Both the position numbers and the translations under genes were made by a program. A DNA stretch of 36,170 bases, from contig JAAYCU010000008.1 in the NCBI GenBank assembly GCA_012729595.1, forward strand, positions 1-36,170, read 5' to 3'. The notes under the pieces are model-generated. The model saw only the letters and a program-made list of their open reading frames with translations. It was not told where the DNA came from and ran no database searches. Position 1 is the stretch's first letter, and every line of letters starts with the position of its first letter. This document shows, in pieces, positions 24,246-33,597 of the stretch. The stretch comes from Phycisphaerales bacterium (lineage in GTDB: Bacteria > Planctomycetota > Phycisphaerae > UBA1845 > PWPN01).

Positions 24246-25271
24246 ATGGTACTGAATCTGTTATCGCGTAAGAAGAATCGGCATACGAGTGCCACGGATA
24301 GTGCCCCATCTGTTAAACCTATCATTCGGAAGTGTCCGGATTATCAGCCTGCCGCGCCCGTCAAACTGTCCGATGATTCCTTGCTACGCTGTCTGCAACT
24401 GGGGCGTTGGGGGTTTATGATCGGCCATCATCAGCGTTGGCGACAACACCCCGAGGCGGAAAAGGCGTATCAGGCTGCCGGCGCCGCGATCGACGAGAAT
24501 TACGCTCTCGTGCCGGAGGGCTTTGCTTCATTGCCGATGACCGTTATCGATACGCCCGGCGCAGCCGAGATCGACTTCGATACCGAACCCTTCCTGCTAG
24601 GCCGCTGCGTGGTAACCAATGTCCAGTATCAAGGGTTTGTCGATGCCGGTGGGTATGAGGATCTTGACGTCTGGCCGCAGGATATATGGCCGCACCTGAT
24701 CGATTTCACGGATTTGACCGGTACCCCCGGTCCGCGTTTCTGGCGGGACGGCCGACATGACCGTCGCCTGGCCGATCACCCCGTGGTGGGTATATGTTTC
24801 TACGAGGCGGTTGCCTATGCCGCCTGGGCCGGTTTTCGCCTGCCGACCGAAGCCGAGTGGCAGATGGCCGCCAGTTGGCGGATTCGCAGTTCCGCCCATG
24901 TCTTACGACGCTATCCGTGGGGCGACGCCTTGGACAAGGATCGTTGCAACATATGGGCTTCGGGGATCGGACATACCGAGCCGGTCGAGGCCTATCCCGG
25001 AGGGGCCGCCCCGAACGGGATACGGCAACTGATTGGAAACGTGTGGGAATGGACTGACTCCGATTACGAGGTTACCGACAGCGAAGGCCGTCCGGTCGTA
25101 GGCGTGATGCAGATGAAAAGCATTCGCGGCGGGGCCTTCGATACTTATTTCGCATCCCAGGCTACCAGTTGTTTTCGCACCGGCTTGGTCAGCCTGAGCC
25201 GGACAAATAACGTCGGCTTCCGCTGCGCCCTGGATTTGCCCTCATTATCGAACGGAGAAAGCGGGTCATGA
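24246..25271 (+). CDS. FGE-sulfatase (SUMF1/EgtB/PvdO) fold protein, catalytic cysteines missing
   Basis: A 341-residue protein whose residues about 95-335 form an FGE-sulfatase domain: LGRCVVTNVQYQGFVDAGG, DHPVVGICFYEAVAYAAWAG, RLPTEAEWQMAA, YPWGD, GNVWEWTDS, IRGGAFDT and NVGFRCALD. True formylglycine-generating enzymes have two copper-binding cysteines after the final GGS (GGS-x-x-C...C). Here the aligned positions are Thr and Gln, so sulfatase activation is unlikely. In other systems such domains bind ligands or nucleic acids or act as sensors. The first 95 residues are a charged lead with KCPDYQP. GAGGGGAAGT precedes the start. The stop overlaps the GTPase start (ATGA), so translation is coupled. 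Confidence 0.85.
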   Translation: MVLNLLSRKKNRHTSATDSAPSVKPIIRKCPDYQPAAPVKLSDDSLLRCLQLGRWGFMIGHHQRWRQHPEAEKAYQAAGAAIDENYALVPEGFASLPMTVIDTPGAAEIDFDTEPFLLGRCVVTNVQYQGFVDAGGYEDLDVWPQDIWPHLIDFTDLTGTPGPRFWRDGRHDRRLADHPVVGICFYEAVAYAAWAGFRLPTEAEWQMAASWRIRSSAHVLRRYPWGDALDKDRCNIWASGIGHTEPVEAYPGGAAPNGIRQLIGNVWEWTDSDYEVTDSEGRPVVGVMQMKSIRGGAFDTYFASQATSCFRTGLVSLSRTNNVGFRCALDLPSLSNGESGS

Positions 25272-26152
25272 CTAAAACCATTCCGATCAACACCGACGCC
25301 GCGCCCTGTCTGATCTGCGGTAAAACCAATATGGCCAGCGCGGCGGTCTGCGTGGATTGTGGGGCGCCGATGGCTATTGCGCACGATATCATTGCCCAGA
25401 AGCGTGAGCCGCAGATTGTCAGCATTATCGGCGAGAGCAACGTGGGTAAAACCGTGTATCTTGGTTTTCTGCTGGATATGCTGACCCAGCGGGCCGGGGA
25501 CTTCGAGGCCATCCCCCGCGGGGCGTATTCCGTCGATTTGCAGCAGACGGTGATCAGCCACATGGCCCAGCGTTCATTCCCACCAAAAACACCCATGGAA
25601 ATGAACCAGTGGTATTGGGCCTATTACCAGGTATTTCAGAAATACCCACGGCCCAAGTGGGTGGATTTGCTGATGCCGGACATGGCCGGTGAATCGTTGG
25701 CCGCCGAGGTGGCCGCCCCCAGCACGTTCCGGCCGATCCGCGATCTGTTGACCCGCTCGGCCGGCCTGATGCTGCTGGTCGACGCCGCCCTGGCCGCCAA
25801 TGGATCGGCCCGTCCGGATTTCTTCGCGGTTAAGATGCTCAGTTATCTTTATTCAATGTGTGGGGTGCGCGGTGATGAACGGATCGATACCCCGGTCGCC
25901 ATTGTTCTGTGCAAGGCGGACTATTGTCCTGAATGTTTCGATCATCCGCGAAGGTTTGTCCAGGCCAACCTGACTCGTTTATGGAACCTTTGCGAGAACC
26001 GGCTCACCAACGTCGAGTTTTTCGCTTGCAGCGTAGTCGGCTCGCTGGCCTACGCCACTGCGCCGGGCGACGATTACGTGGTGCCTATTCCGATGCATAC
26101 TGCCCTGCAGGGAGTACTGGAACCGTTCGAATGGATCGTGGAGACACTTTAG
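25268..26152 (+). CDS. Zinc-ribbon TRAFAC-like GTPase (double-GTPase type)
   Basis: A 294-residue protein. An N-terminal zinc ribbon (Cys14/17 and Cys28/31, CLICG and CVDCG) is joined to a P-loop GTPase: G1 GESNVGKT (55-62), G3 DMAGE (138-142, DxxG) and a G4-like CKAD (215-218, usually NKxD). The pattern fits the TRAFAC-clade double-GTPase families that occur beside GTPase-associated protein 1 genes. From memory, such pairs have been predicted as parts of bacterial NTP-dependent conflict systems. No GTPase activity is shown here. It overlaps the FGE-fold gene by 4 bases and the next gene by 22, so all three should be made together. Confidence 0.8.
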   Translation: MTKTIPINTDAAPCLICGKTNMASAAVCVDCGAPMAIAHDIIAQKREPQIVSIIGESNVGKTVYLGFLLDMLTQRAGDFEAIPRGAYSVDLQQTVISHMAQRSFPPKTPMEMNQWYWAYYQVFQKYPRPKWVDLLMPDMAGESLAAEVAAPSTFRPIRDLLTRSAGLMLLVDAALAANGSARPDFFAVKMLSYLYSMCGVRGDERIDTPVAIVLCKADYCPECFDHPRRFVQANLTRLWNLCENRLTNVEFFACSVVGSLAYATAPGDDYVVPIPMHTALQGVLEPFEWIVETL

Positions 26153-27045
26153 TTGAGATCGGCGCGCCTGGGGTCGGCGCCGTGGAAGCGCTGCTGGCGT
26201 GCGATCAGGCGGTTTTCACCTCGATCCGGACACCAACCGGCGAGGGGTATCGCGTGATCGCCGCCAGCGTGGCCGTGGGTGGCGATGAACGGGCGGAAAT
26301 CACCCGGCGTGCTCCCGCGCACGGCAGTCTGTGCGATGTGGAGACCGCCGCTGTCGGGCTGGACAGCTATCGGCTGGAACGCGGACGTAGATGCGTGGCG
26401 TACACCACCTATGCCGGGACGGAGCATACCGCCCGTGGTGGTGGACGGGTATATACCCACTTTGCTTTGCTGCAAGAGGCGGATTTCCGCAAGCTGGATG
26501 CGGACCCGTTGCGTGCGCATTGGGTTCTGGGGGAAATCTTCCACACGCACGGACCGATCCTCAAGCCTCCACCACAACTTGATCCGTTACATATCCCCAT
26601 CGCTGATTCCGTACCCCTGCTCCCTGAGCCCATCGAGCATTCGCCCCTCGCTGCTCCGGTGTCGGACTGGCTCTGGCCGGCGGTGGCCGAACTGCTCAAG
26701 GGTGGGCGGGTTGTGCTGGTCGGCTCGAATCTGTCTTTGGAACTGGCTCGTTTGATCCTGCTCTGCTTGCCGCTGGCAATGCGCGAAACTCTTGACGTTA
26801 CCTTTGGTCTTAAACCATCCGCCACACGCGCCGCGCATCTGTTCATTGCCCAAACTTTGGATCTGCGCTCGCGGCAATTTCTTCAGGGGCAGGGACTTTC
26901 GATATGGGACACCGCCCATGCCCCACCGCTCGACGATGAGCCTTTACCGCCGTGGTTAGACCTCTTACGCACATGGTGGGATGCAGGTTCTTGGGCCGAG
27001 ATTACCGATTTTTTTGCGAACGCCCGCGATCAGGCCAGCCCATAG
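26131..27045 (+). CDS. GTPase-associated protein 1 (GAP1)-like
   Basis: A 304-residue protein partnered with the zinc-ribbon GTPase. The N-terminal domain (about 26-120) has QAVFTSIRTPTGEGYRVIAAS, ERAEITRRAPAHGSL and TEHTARGGGRVYTHFALL. This resembles the GAP1 N-terminal domain found next to double-GTPases. The rest has helices and a LSLELARLILLCLPLAMRE stretch, with a short C-terminal domain. It lacks catalytic motifs I can name, and may be a regulator or effector of the GTPase. I place the start at 26131, inside the GTPase gene (22-base overlap); a GTG near 26181 is an alternative. It ends the operon, tail-to-tail with a metallophosphoesterase. Confidence 0.68.
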   Translation: MDRGDTLVEIGAPGVGAVEALLACDQAVFTSIRTPTGEGYRVIAASVAVGGDERAEITRRAPAHGSLCDVETAAVGLDSYRLERGRRCVAYTTYAGTEHTARGGGRVYTHFALLQEADFRKLDADPLRAHWVLGEIFHTHGPILKPPPQLDPLHIPIADSVPLLPEPIEHSPLAAPVSDWLWPAVAELLKGGRVVLVGSNLSLELARLILLCLPLAMRETLDVTFGLKPSATRAAHLFIAQTLDLRSRQFLQGQGLSIWDTAHAPPLDDEPLPPWLDLLRTWWDAGSWAEITDFFANARDQASP

Positions 27046-27131
27046 TGCGGCACCGACCACCACCGCACGTCAAAGGACTCATGCCCAACAGGACAACCTG
27101 TTCGTCTCAGGGGTATAGGTGCCTCGCCTGT

Positions 27132-28001
27132 TCATACTTCCAGAATATCATATCTTTTCTGTACATAGGTGCAGCCGACGTTAAGGCAGATCAAGTGCTC
27201 CTTGCGTACGCCCATTGCCCGGTGGCTATGCCCGCACAGAACATACCCGACTTTCGGCTCGGCCAACAACGCCCGGCCGAAAAGTTCGCTCCCCATGAAG
27301 GCGGAGGCGAAGGCGAAGGTCGGATCCTGGCTGGTCGGGACCAATTCCATGAATGGTAAGTGGTGCATGGCCACCACGATTTTTCGGCTGCGGGCGGCTT
27401 CGCTTGCCAGATGACCCCGGAACCTTTCGAGCAGGTAGTCGCAAAACGAAGTGTCGCTCATGCCGAGAATGGCATACGCTCCGTCCATCCAGCGGGCCCC
27501 GTAGGAGTAGGCATCCTCGGGGATGTCGGCGGTTTGCTTGAGGAGGTGGCCGAACCCCTTGATGCGGGCAGCGGCTCCCGGGGCGATTTTATGTTCGTAG
27601 AAACGTAAGGGCAGGCCCAGCCATTCAGACCGAAAACTGTAATCGTACCAGCCGACCGTTCCGACTAGACCGACACCGTCCATGTTGGCGGATTCGATAT
27701 CCAACGGCCAGAAATCCGCTTCCCGACAGACCGCGGGTACCAACTCCTCCAGCCGGTAGAGCGAGCTTTCGCCAGGGCAGGCCCACAATTCATGATTGCC
27801 GGACACGAAGAATTTACGCCCGGCGAAACGGTCGAAAAGATGCAGACAATCGCGTAAAATGCCCACGTCTCGGCCGGCGGCGTCGCCCAACAGCAGCAAG
27901 GCATCGGCGGACAAGGCGCAGATTTCGTCGGCCAACTCTCGAGTTGGCTCAACGCTGCGGGCGATGTCGTAATGCAGGTCGGACGTTACCACGATTTTCA
28001 T
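27132..28001 (-). CDS. Calcineurin-like metallophosphoesterase
   Basis: A 289-residue protein with all metallophosphoesterase motifs in order: SDLHYD (residue 8 onward, D-x-H), LLLGDAAG (GD), SGNHELW (GNHE), MHHLP and CGHSH (GHxH near the C-terminus). Two metal ions should be bound. The substrate could be a nucleotide, phosphoprotein or nucleic acid and cannot be told. An AAGGAAA site precedes the ATG. It faces the GTPase operon end-to-end and is divergent from the ABC genes across 294 bases (28002-28295) in which I see no further gene, so it is probably a monocistronic gene unrelated to either. Confidence 0.92.
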   Translation of the reverse strand: MKIVVTSDLHYDIARSVEPTRELADEICALSADALLLLGDAAGRDVGILRDCLHLFDRFAGRKFFVSGNHELWACPGESSLYRLEELVPAVCREADFWPLDIESANMDGVGLVGTVGWYDYSFRSEWLGLPLRFYEHKIAPGAAARIKGFGHLLKQTADIPEDAYSYGARWMDGAYAILGMSDTSFCDYLLERFRGHLASEAARSRKIVVAMHHLPFMELVPTSQDPTFAFASAFMGSELFGRALLAEPKVGYVLCGHSHRAMGVRKEHLICLNVGCTYVQKRYDILEV

Positions 28002-28295
28002 GGACGGTTTCCTTGCGTGGCTGCGGCTCTTATACTGAACCTCGCGTACCGCCTGCGAGGATAGTATTCCATGACCTTGTGCCTCGACGGCAAGCCGGCA
28101 CCGCCTTAGTGTAAAACAACGAACGGGCGGTCACAACGTGGGCGTTATCCGCGACCGGCCGCTAAAGGCTTGGCGACACGGAGAAGATATTTATCAGAAT
28201 TCGGTGCGCAAGCGACGGGCCGAATGCAACCGAAGCTACGAAAGCGGACACAGAACCCGGGTTTAGCAGTAGCATGCTCCGACATAGGGGAGGCG

Positions 28296-29033
28296 ATGAA
28301 TACCATCCTTCAGGTTAATCAGGTGTCCAAAACCTACCGCAGCGGTGGGACCAGGGTCCGGGCGGTCCACGAGGTGTCCTTGTCGGTCGAGCCCGGGCGC
28401 ATGGTAGCCATCATGGGAGCCAGCGGATCGGGTAAGAGTACTCTGCTGCACCTTATCGGCGGGCTGGATGTGCCTGATGCCGGTCAGGTAATGGTCGACG
28501 GCCAGGATATTACCCGTATGTCCGATCGCCGGCGAACCCTTTTCCGCCGCAGGAACATGGGCATAATCTTTCAGACTTTTAACCTGCTCCCAACCTTGAC
28601 GGCCAGTGAAAATATCGCCGTCCCCTTGCTGGTGGACGGTATGAAGAGCGCGGCGATTGGTTCCCGGGTAGAGGAGATGACTCGCCTTGTCCATCTGGAG
28701 CAGCGGGCTAACCATCGGCCGCAGGCTATGTCCGGCGGAGAACAGCAGCGGGTAGCCATCGCTCGGGCCTTGCTCAACGATCCGATTTTGGTATTGGCCG
28801 ATGAGCCCACGGGTAATCTTGACTCCATTAGCGCATCTGAAATCTGGGGCCTATTGGCCCGGTTGGCCCGTGAATTCGGCAAAACCGTGCTTATGGTCAC
28901 TCACGAGCCGGCCGCCGCCGCCCGGGCGGATCGGATTTATGTACTCAAGGACGGTTCCATTGTCGGAACAATCGACGAGGTGAACGGCGATGCGGCATTG
29001 GTCGCTGCTAGGTATACGCAACTGGCGGGTTAA
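28296..29033 (+). CDS. ABC transporter ATP-binding protein, MacB/LolD type
   Basis: A 245-residue ATPase with Walker A (GASGSGKST), Q-loop (IFQTFNLLPTLTA), signature SGGEQQ, Walker B (LVLADEPTGN) and the switch His (VTHEP). The FQTFNLLP and TGNLDS stretches are those of the MacB/LolD/FtsE group, whose permeases are FtsX-like and export or extract lipoproteins or peptides by mechanotransmission. I start at 28296 because AGGGGAGG lies just before it and it opens at the conserved first strand (MNTILQVNQVSKTY). A longer frame from 28170 adds unrelated residues. The gene overlaps the permease start by 44 bases, so the two form one transporter. Confidence 0.93.
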   Translation: MNTILQVNQVSKTYRSGGTRVRAVHEVSLSVEPGRMVAIMGASGSGKSTLLHLIGGLDVPDAGQVMVDGQDITRMSDRRRTLFRRRNMGIIFQTFNLLPTLTASENIAVPLLVDGMKSAAIGSRVEEMTRLVHLEQRANHRPQAMSGGEQQRVAIARALLNDPILVLADEPTGNLDSISASEIWGLLARLAREFGKTVLMVTHEPAAAARADRIYVLKDGSIVGTIDEVNGDAALVAARYTQLAG

Positions 29034-31932
29034 GCCCGGTCGCGCCGCTGGAGCCGTCGGGGCGATCGCCCTCGGCGTTGGCGTGGTTGTCTGGGTCACC
29101 TGCGCTTACGAATCGGTGCGCATGGCCCTGCGCGACCAGATGTGGTTATGGGTTGGGCGCAGCCACCTGTCCGTCGAGTCGAAATTCGGGGCCAACGGGA
29201 CGGTCTTTCATTCGATAGCCGAGGAAGTCCAGGCCCTGGATAATGTGTTGTACGTAACCGCCCAGCTCAAATATCCCATGCAGTTGCGCCGCATCCAGGC
29301 GCCCGCGACAACCCCAGCCGATCTGCCGCTGACCGCCGAGGTCCAGGCCGTAGGGATCGAACCGCTTAGTGAGTACCACTTTCGCGATTACGACACGCGC
29401 CGATTCAGCGCGGGCAGCCGGTCGCTGGAGCCGGATGATCGCGATGTAGCCATGATGGAAGCGTTGTTGGCCGACCAGATCGGGCTGAAAATCGGCGACC
29501 GGTTTGAGTTGCGCACCGTGCAAACTGACCTTTTGGGTAACGAACGCATCAAGCAGGCCGAGTTCACTCTGGTTGGCATCTTCGAGCACCGTCGGGTGGC
29601 CAGGCAACAACCTCCCGTCGTGGTGATTCCGATGGACAACGCGAAAAGACTCGCCCAGTTCGAGGACAAGCTTGATCGGGTAACCAAGATCGACGTTATT
29701 CTCCAGGATTCCTCCAGTTCCGCACTGCGTAAAACCGAGCGAGAGCTTCGCCAACTGGTCAATCGGCACCGGCAGAATTTCATGGTTACCTCCGCGGAGG
29801 GCAAGCTCCGCCAGGCGGAAGCCGCCGAGCGACACTCCAATCTGGTCATGTTGATGCTTTCAAGCGTAGCTCTGTTCACCGCGTTCTTCATCATTCTGTC
29901 CACGCTGAGCATGGGCATGGTCGAGCGGATCGAGCAGTTGGGCACCCTGCGCTGCCTGGGGGTCACCCGGTGGCAAATGGCGTTTCTGATGCTCAGCGAA
30001 GCCGTCCCCCTGGGGATGACGGGGATGATTTTGGGTATCCCCGTAGGTTTGCTGCTGGCGCGCCTGAGCGTCTGGATGGCCCCGCAGTATATCGGCCAAT
30101 TAGTCGTCAGTTATACCGGTATCCTGCTGGCCTTGAGCGGTGGGGCGGTGACCACGCTGGCCGGCGCGGGTTTGCCGGCCTTGCAGGCCATGCGCGTTTC
30201 TCCGCTCAGCGCTTCCCGCCCGCAATCTAAGCCGGCGCCCGCGGCTTTGGCCTGGCTGGCCGCTATGCTTGGCGCGGGCATGATCGTCGGGCACGTGCTG
30301 CTGATCGAACGCCTCCCGGTCAACCTTTGGGTGGCCCAGGCCCAATACGCCATACTCGGCGTGACGTTGCTATACTGCGGATATGCCCTGCTGACTCCCT
30401 TGCTGATCCGGGTGGCCGGTTGGGCGGCGGTATATGTGACGGCCGCCGCCCTGCGTTTGCGCTATCCATTGTTAAGCGATCAGGTCGGACGGGCCCCGTG
30501 GCGGTCCGCGGCGATTTGTAGTGGGCTGATGGTGGGCCTGTCCCTGATTGTTTCCCTGCTGGTTTACAGCAAGTCTCTGGCTAGTGCGTGGGATTTTCCC
30601 CGCGATTTCGCCGAGGCATTCGTCTTCGTCGATCCGCCCATTTCGCCCGCCCGAGCCCGCGAGGTCCGCACGATTCCGGGCGTATCCGAACGCGGCAGTC
30701 TGGTCAACGAGGGGATCAATTGCACGGTCTACGGCCGAGTATTGTGGTGGCCTTTCTGCCGTTTCATCGTCGGCGACCCGGACGAGTTTTTCGAGCTGTT
30801 CAAGGTGGAGTTTGTCGAGGGCGAGAAAGACCAGGCCATCGCCCGGCTGCGGGAAGGTGGCGCGATCCTGGTTACGCCTGAGTTTACCCGGGCGACCGGT
30901 TGGGGCTTTGGCGAGCAAGTACCTATCAGGGTTACGCAAGGCCGCGGCGGCCAACATCGCTTCGAGATTGCCGGCGTGGTCACCTCGCCTTCCCTGCAGA
31001 TGGCGGCCAACTACTTCAATATCGGTGGCGAGTTGACCCAGGCCTCGATTTTCGGTGTGCTGGGTACTTTTGCGGATGCGAAACAGCTTTTTGGTATACC
31101 CGAGCGGGTGAGCCTCTACCTGATCAACTTCGATTTAGAGTATACCGAGCCGCCGTCCGAATTCTACGAGGATCGCCCCCCTCTGACGGGCGATCCGGTG
31201 GCCTTGGTCGAAATGCTGCGCAGGTGGCAAGGTGCCTTGCCGGAACGGGCCGTCGAGTTGCACAGGATCATCGAACAATACGATTTGCTGATTGCCCGGA
31301 ACGTCGCACCGCAGTGGGATAACCTGCCACTGCTTAGACATTTTGCCGAGGCCATGACCGCCGGTGGCCTGCGTGATGTCTGGCGATCCCTGAACGCCGA
31401 ACAACGTTGGGAAATCTTTCGCGAAAACCTGGTGATGATCCTGGTGGCTTCCTATAGCGGGGCGGTAGATACGCAATATGCTTCCGTGCGGGGCTTGAAG
31501 ATGCAGATCGACCGTGATCTGCGCCGGGCGACGCTGCTGCTGAGTACGGTGCCGCTGGTGGCCTTGCTGGTGGCGGCGTTGGGGGTGGGCAACCTGATGA
31601 TGACCAACGTCACCGCTCGCCGCCGGCAGATCGCCACCTTGCGGGCGCTGGGGGCGACCCGTTGGCAAGTCGTTCGCCTGGTAGTGGGCGAGGCCTTGGT
31701 GTTGGGGGTGATTGGCAGCCTGATGGGCGTCCTGCTCGGCGGGCACGCCGCCCATAGTATGGGCGCGATCACCGGCATGATCTGGGGCTTCCAACTGAGC
31801 TTTACCGATATCCCCTGGAGCTGGGTGGCCCTGAGTATTGCTTTCACTCTGGCGGTCTGTCTGATTGCCGGCCTGATGCCCGCCCGCAATGCCGCCCAAA
31901 GCAATGTAATCAACGCCCTGCAGACTACTTGA
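28990..31932 (+). CDS. Two-unit FtsX/MacB-type ABC permease
   Basis: A 980-residue permease that pairs with the ATPase just upstream. The architecture is one N-terminal helix (about 20-40), a large extracytoplasmic MacB-like periplasmic domain, an FtsX helix set (about 280-400), further helices at 420-550, a second extracytoplasmic domain (about 550-830), and a final FtsX set (about 855-975) ending VCLIAGLMPARNAAQSNVI. The duplicated FtsX domains allow it to work as a single chain instead of a dimer. The GAGGTGA site before the ATG lies inside the ATPase gene. The likely cargo is a lipoprotein, lipid or peptide leaving the outer face of the membrane. No outer-membrane partner is adjacent. Confidence 0.92.
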   Translation: MRHWSLLGIRNWRVKPGRAAGAVGAIALGVGVVVWVTCAYESVRMALRDQMWLWVGRSHLSVESKFGANGTVFHSIAEEVQALDNVLYVTAQLKYPMQLRRIQAPATTPADLPLTAEVQAVGIEPLSEYHFRDYDTRRFSAGSRSLEPDDRDVAMMEALLADQIGLKIGDRFELRTVQTDLLGNERIKQAEFTLVGIFEHRRVARQQPPVVVIPMDNAKRLAQFEDKLDRVTKIDVILQDSSSSALRKTERELRQLVNRHRQNFMVTSAEGKLRQAEAAERHSNLVMLMLSSVALFTAFFIILSTLSMGMVERIEQLGTLRCLGVTRWQMAFLMLSEAVPLGMTGMILGIPVGLLLARLSVWMAPQYIGQLVVSYTGILLALSGGAVTTLAGAGLPALQAMRVSPLSASRPQSKPAPAALAWLAAMLGAGMIVGHVLLIERLPVNLWVAQAQYAILGVTLLYCGYALLTPLLIRVAGWAAVYVTAAALRLRYPLLSDQVGRAPWRSAAICSGLMVGLSLIVSLLVYSKSLASAWDFPRDFAEAFVFVDPPISPARAREVRTIPGVSERGSLVNEGINCTVYGRVLWWPFCRFIVGDPDEFFELFKVEFVEGEKDQAIARLREGGAILVTPEFTRATGWGFGEQVPIRVTQGRGGQHRFEIAGVVTSPSLQMAANYFNIGGELTQASIFGVLGTFADAKQLFGIPERVSLYLINFDLEYTEPPSEFYEDRPPLTGDPVALVEMLRRWQGALPERAVELHRIIEQYDLLIARNVAPQWDNLPLLRHFAEAMTAGGLRDVWRSLNAEQRWEIFRENLVMILVASYSGAVDTQYASVRGLKMQIDRDLRRATLLLSTVPLVALLVAALGVGNLMMTNVTARRRQIATLRALGATRWQVVRLVVGEALVLGVIGSLMGVLLGGHAAHSMGAITGMIWGFQLSFTDIPWSWVALSIAFTLAVCLIAGLMPARNAAQSNVINALQTT

Positions 31933-31974
31933 GCAGGTTTGTCACCGCTGAGCATGACGTTGCTCGCCTGATGC

Positions 31975-33597
31975 TCATTTATTCGTAGATCGCGCTGCGG
32001 CCATGATCCGCACGATCAACCACAGATAGACGCCGAAACAAACCAAATTCACTCCTAGCCAGCCGAGTAATAGAAGATACTCATAATTCGCGTGTGTAGC
32101 CACGCTGTGCATGGTAGTGGAGAAATATGATCCCAAGGATAACATCCACCATAATGTCATGGCCGCGCTCGCGGCCACGGCATTGATGATCGACCAGAAC
32201 ACGATATAACCGCTCAGATAACAGGCCGCCTGGATGGTCCCGCTTAATAAATTACGTGTTTCAGAGATTCGGTAATAGATGCCGACCAGGCCCGCGGCCA
32301 GAAGCAGAATGGCCACAACGCAGACCCCATTGATATATCCGAACGCGGGACCGGCGAACAGAAGTAACTCTGCACTGTGAATTTCTTCGTTGTCACCGGT
32401 CGCCCAATTGTGGCCCTGGACCATGCCGAGCAACATGGCGTAGCCGATAAGGAAGAAAATGGGCAGATACGACGCAAAAAACCAACGATGCGCGGTGCCG
32501 GGAGTAATGAGTCTGATCTGTCGGCCGATAGTTTGCGGCCGAAAGACGGCATCGACACTGCATCGCCACCATGCTTTCAAGAATCCGACCTCCCGCCGAT
32601 GCTCCCAGGGCGTTCCCGGCCGTACGTCGGGAGCCAGCGAATTCAGTACCGGCTCGCCGCACTCGGGGCAACGGCTATCCATCGGCGTGACCAGAAGATT
32701 GTACCCACAGAATTCACACGTCGGCGGGTGTGGAATGGGGGCAATGCTACGCTTGGCCCCCGCCGCTCGCAGCAGAATCCACAATAACCAGGCAAACGTT
32801 AGACAAATGGTATAACCGATAATCGTGCCGCCATGCCGAACATGCCACGGCCGGCGACGGTACGCCTCATCCCACATCTCATTCCACATCCTTGAGTGCT
32901 GATCGTTCCATTCCGCCATGGCCTTATTAAAATCTTCAAGCTCTTGCGTGGTCGGATTGGTGGTCGTCAATTCCGGCTGGGCCGGCATTTGTGCTTCTAT
33001 TTGCTCATACCAATTCGAGTTGTTTCGATAAAAGGACTCGTGTGCCCGACCTAAGGGAATGATCACGGCGCTGACCAGCAGAATAATCGGCAACGCATCA
33101 GCGGTATACAACCAGCATTGACGCAGCGCCGCGGCGTAACTGGAACGCATTTTCTCATCGGCGGCTCCCCACGGCATCAATAGGAAGGCCAATACAAGGA
33201 ACCCGGCCTCGATCGACAGGGCAACCAATCCGGTCACTACCGCTGACTCAAGGGGCTGATCGACGAACTCGCTGACCATGTCCATGGCGAAGTCGTCGAG
33301 CCAGATCGCCAACACGTATCTTTCATCACTGAAGCTCTGCGACAGAGAAGCCAGAAAGCTGACCAACAGGACGGCCAGGACGGCCGCGACCAAGTGTATG
33401 AGCCACGCTTTCCGCAACGTAACGTGTTGGGTCCGCCGGGCCGTGACGGCCGGCCGCCACACGCCGGTAAAAAACACCATCCACGCCGACCAGCGTTTCT
33501 CCGTATCCGCCACCGGCGCTTCCCCCGCCGGAATGCTTGGGGAACCCGACTCACCGGCCCCGGGTAAACCTCTCGATGTTGGATCAGTAACTTCCAT
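31975..33597 (-). CDS. Multi-pass membrane protein with internal zinc ribbon
   Basis: A 540-residue membrane protein of unknown function. Hydrophobic helices lie at about 62-84, 115-142, 165-185, 258-280, 370-390, 410-430 and near the C-terminus. A zinc-ribbon-like CEFCGYN / CPECGEP (Cys294/297 and 310/313) sits in the middle of the chain in a soluble loop, a layout often seen in Phycisphaerae membrane proteins. A long charged loop rich in Met/Trp/Asn (about 190-250) precedes it. The start at 33597 is favoured by AAGG shortly upstream, with GGAGG a little further back; a TTG 19 codons earlier lacks support. It is convergent with the ABC permease and divergent from the debranching enzyme. Confidence 0.78.
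   Translation of the reverse strand: MEVTDPTSRGLPGAGESGSPSIPAGEAPVADTEKRWSAWMVFFTGVWRPAVTARRTQHVTLRKAWLIHLVAAVLAVLLVSFLASLSQSFSDERYVLAIWLDDFAMDMVSEFVDQPLESAVVTGLVALSIEAGFLVLAFLLMPWGAADEKMRSSYAAALRQCWLYTADALPIILLVSAVIIPLGRAHESFYRNNSNWYEQIEAQMPAQPELTTTNPTTQELEDFNKAMAEWNDQHSRMWNEMWDEAYRRRPWHVRHGGTIIGYTICLTFAWLLWILLRAAGAKRSIAPIPHPPTCEFCGYNLLVTPMDSRCPECGEPVLNSLAPDVRPGTPWEHRREVGFLKAWWRCSVDAVFRPQTIGRQIRLITPGTAHRWFFASYLPIFFLIGYAMLLGMVQGHNWATGDNEEIHSAELLLFAGPAFGYINGVCVVAILLLAAGLVGIYYRISETRNLLSGTIQAACYLSGYIVFWSIINAVAASAAMTLWWMLSLGSYFSTTMHSVATHANYEYLLLLGWLGVNLVCFGVYLWLIVRIMAAARSTNK

Noticed and set aside
27046-27131. Additional small gene between the GAP1-like gene and the metallophosphoesterase
   Set aside because: Only 86 bases separate the two stops and no ribosome site with a coherent frame is present.
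31135-31899. 254-residue minus-strand frame opposite the ABC permease
   Set aside because: His/Gln/Pro-rich composition typical of antisense translation, no domain, no ribosome site.
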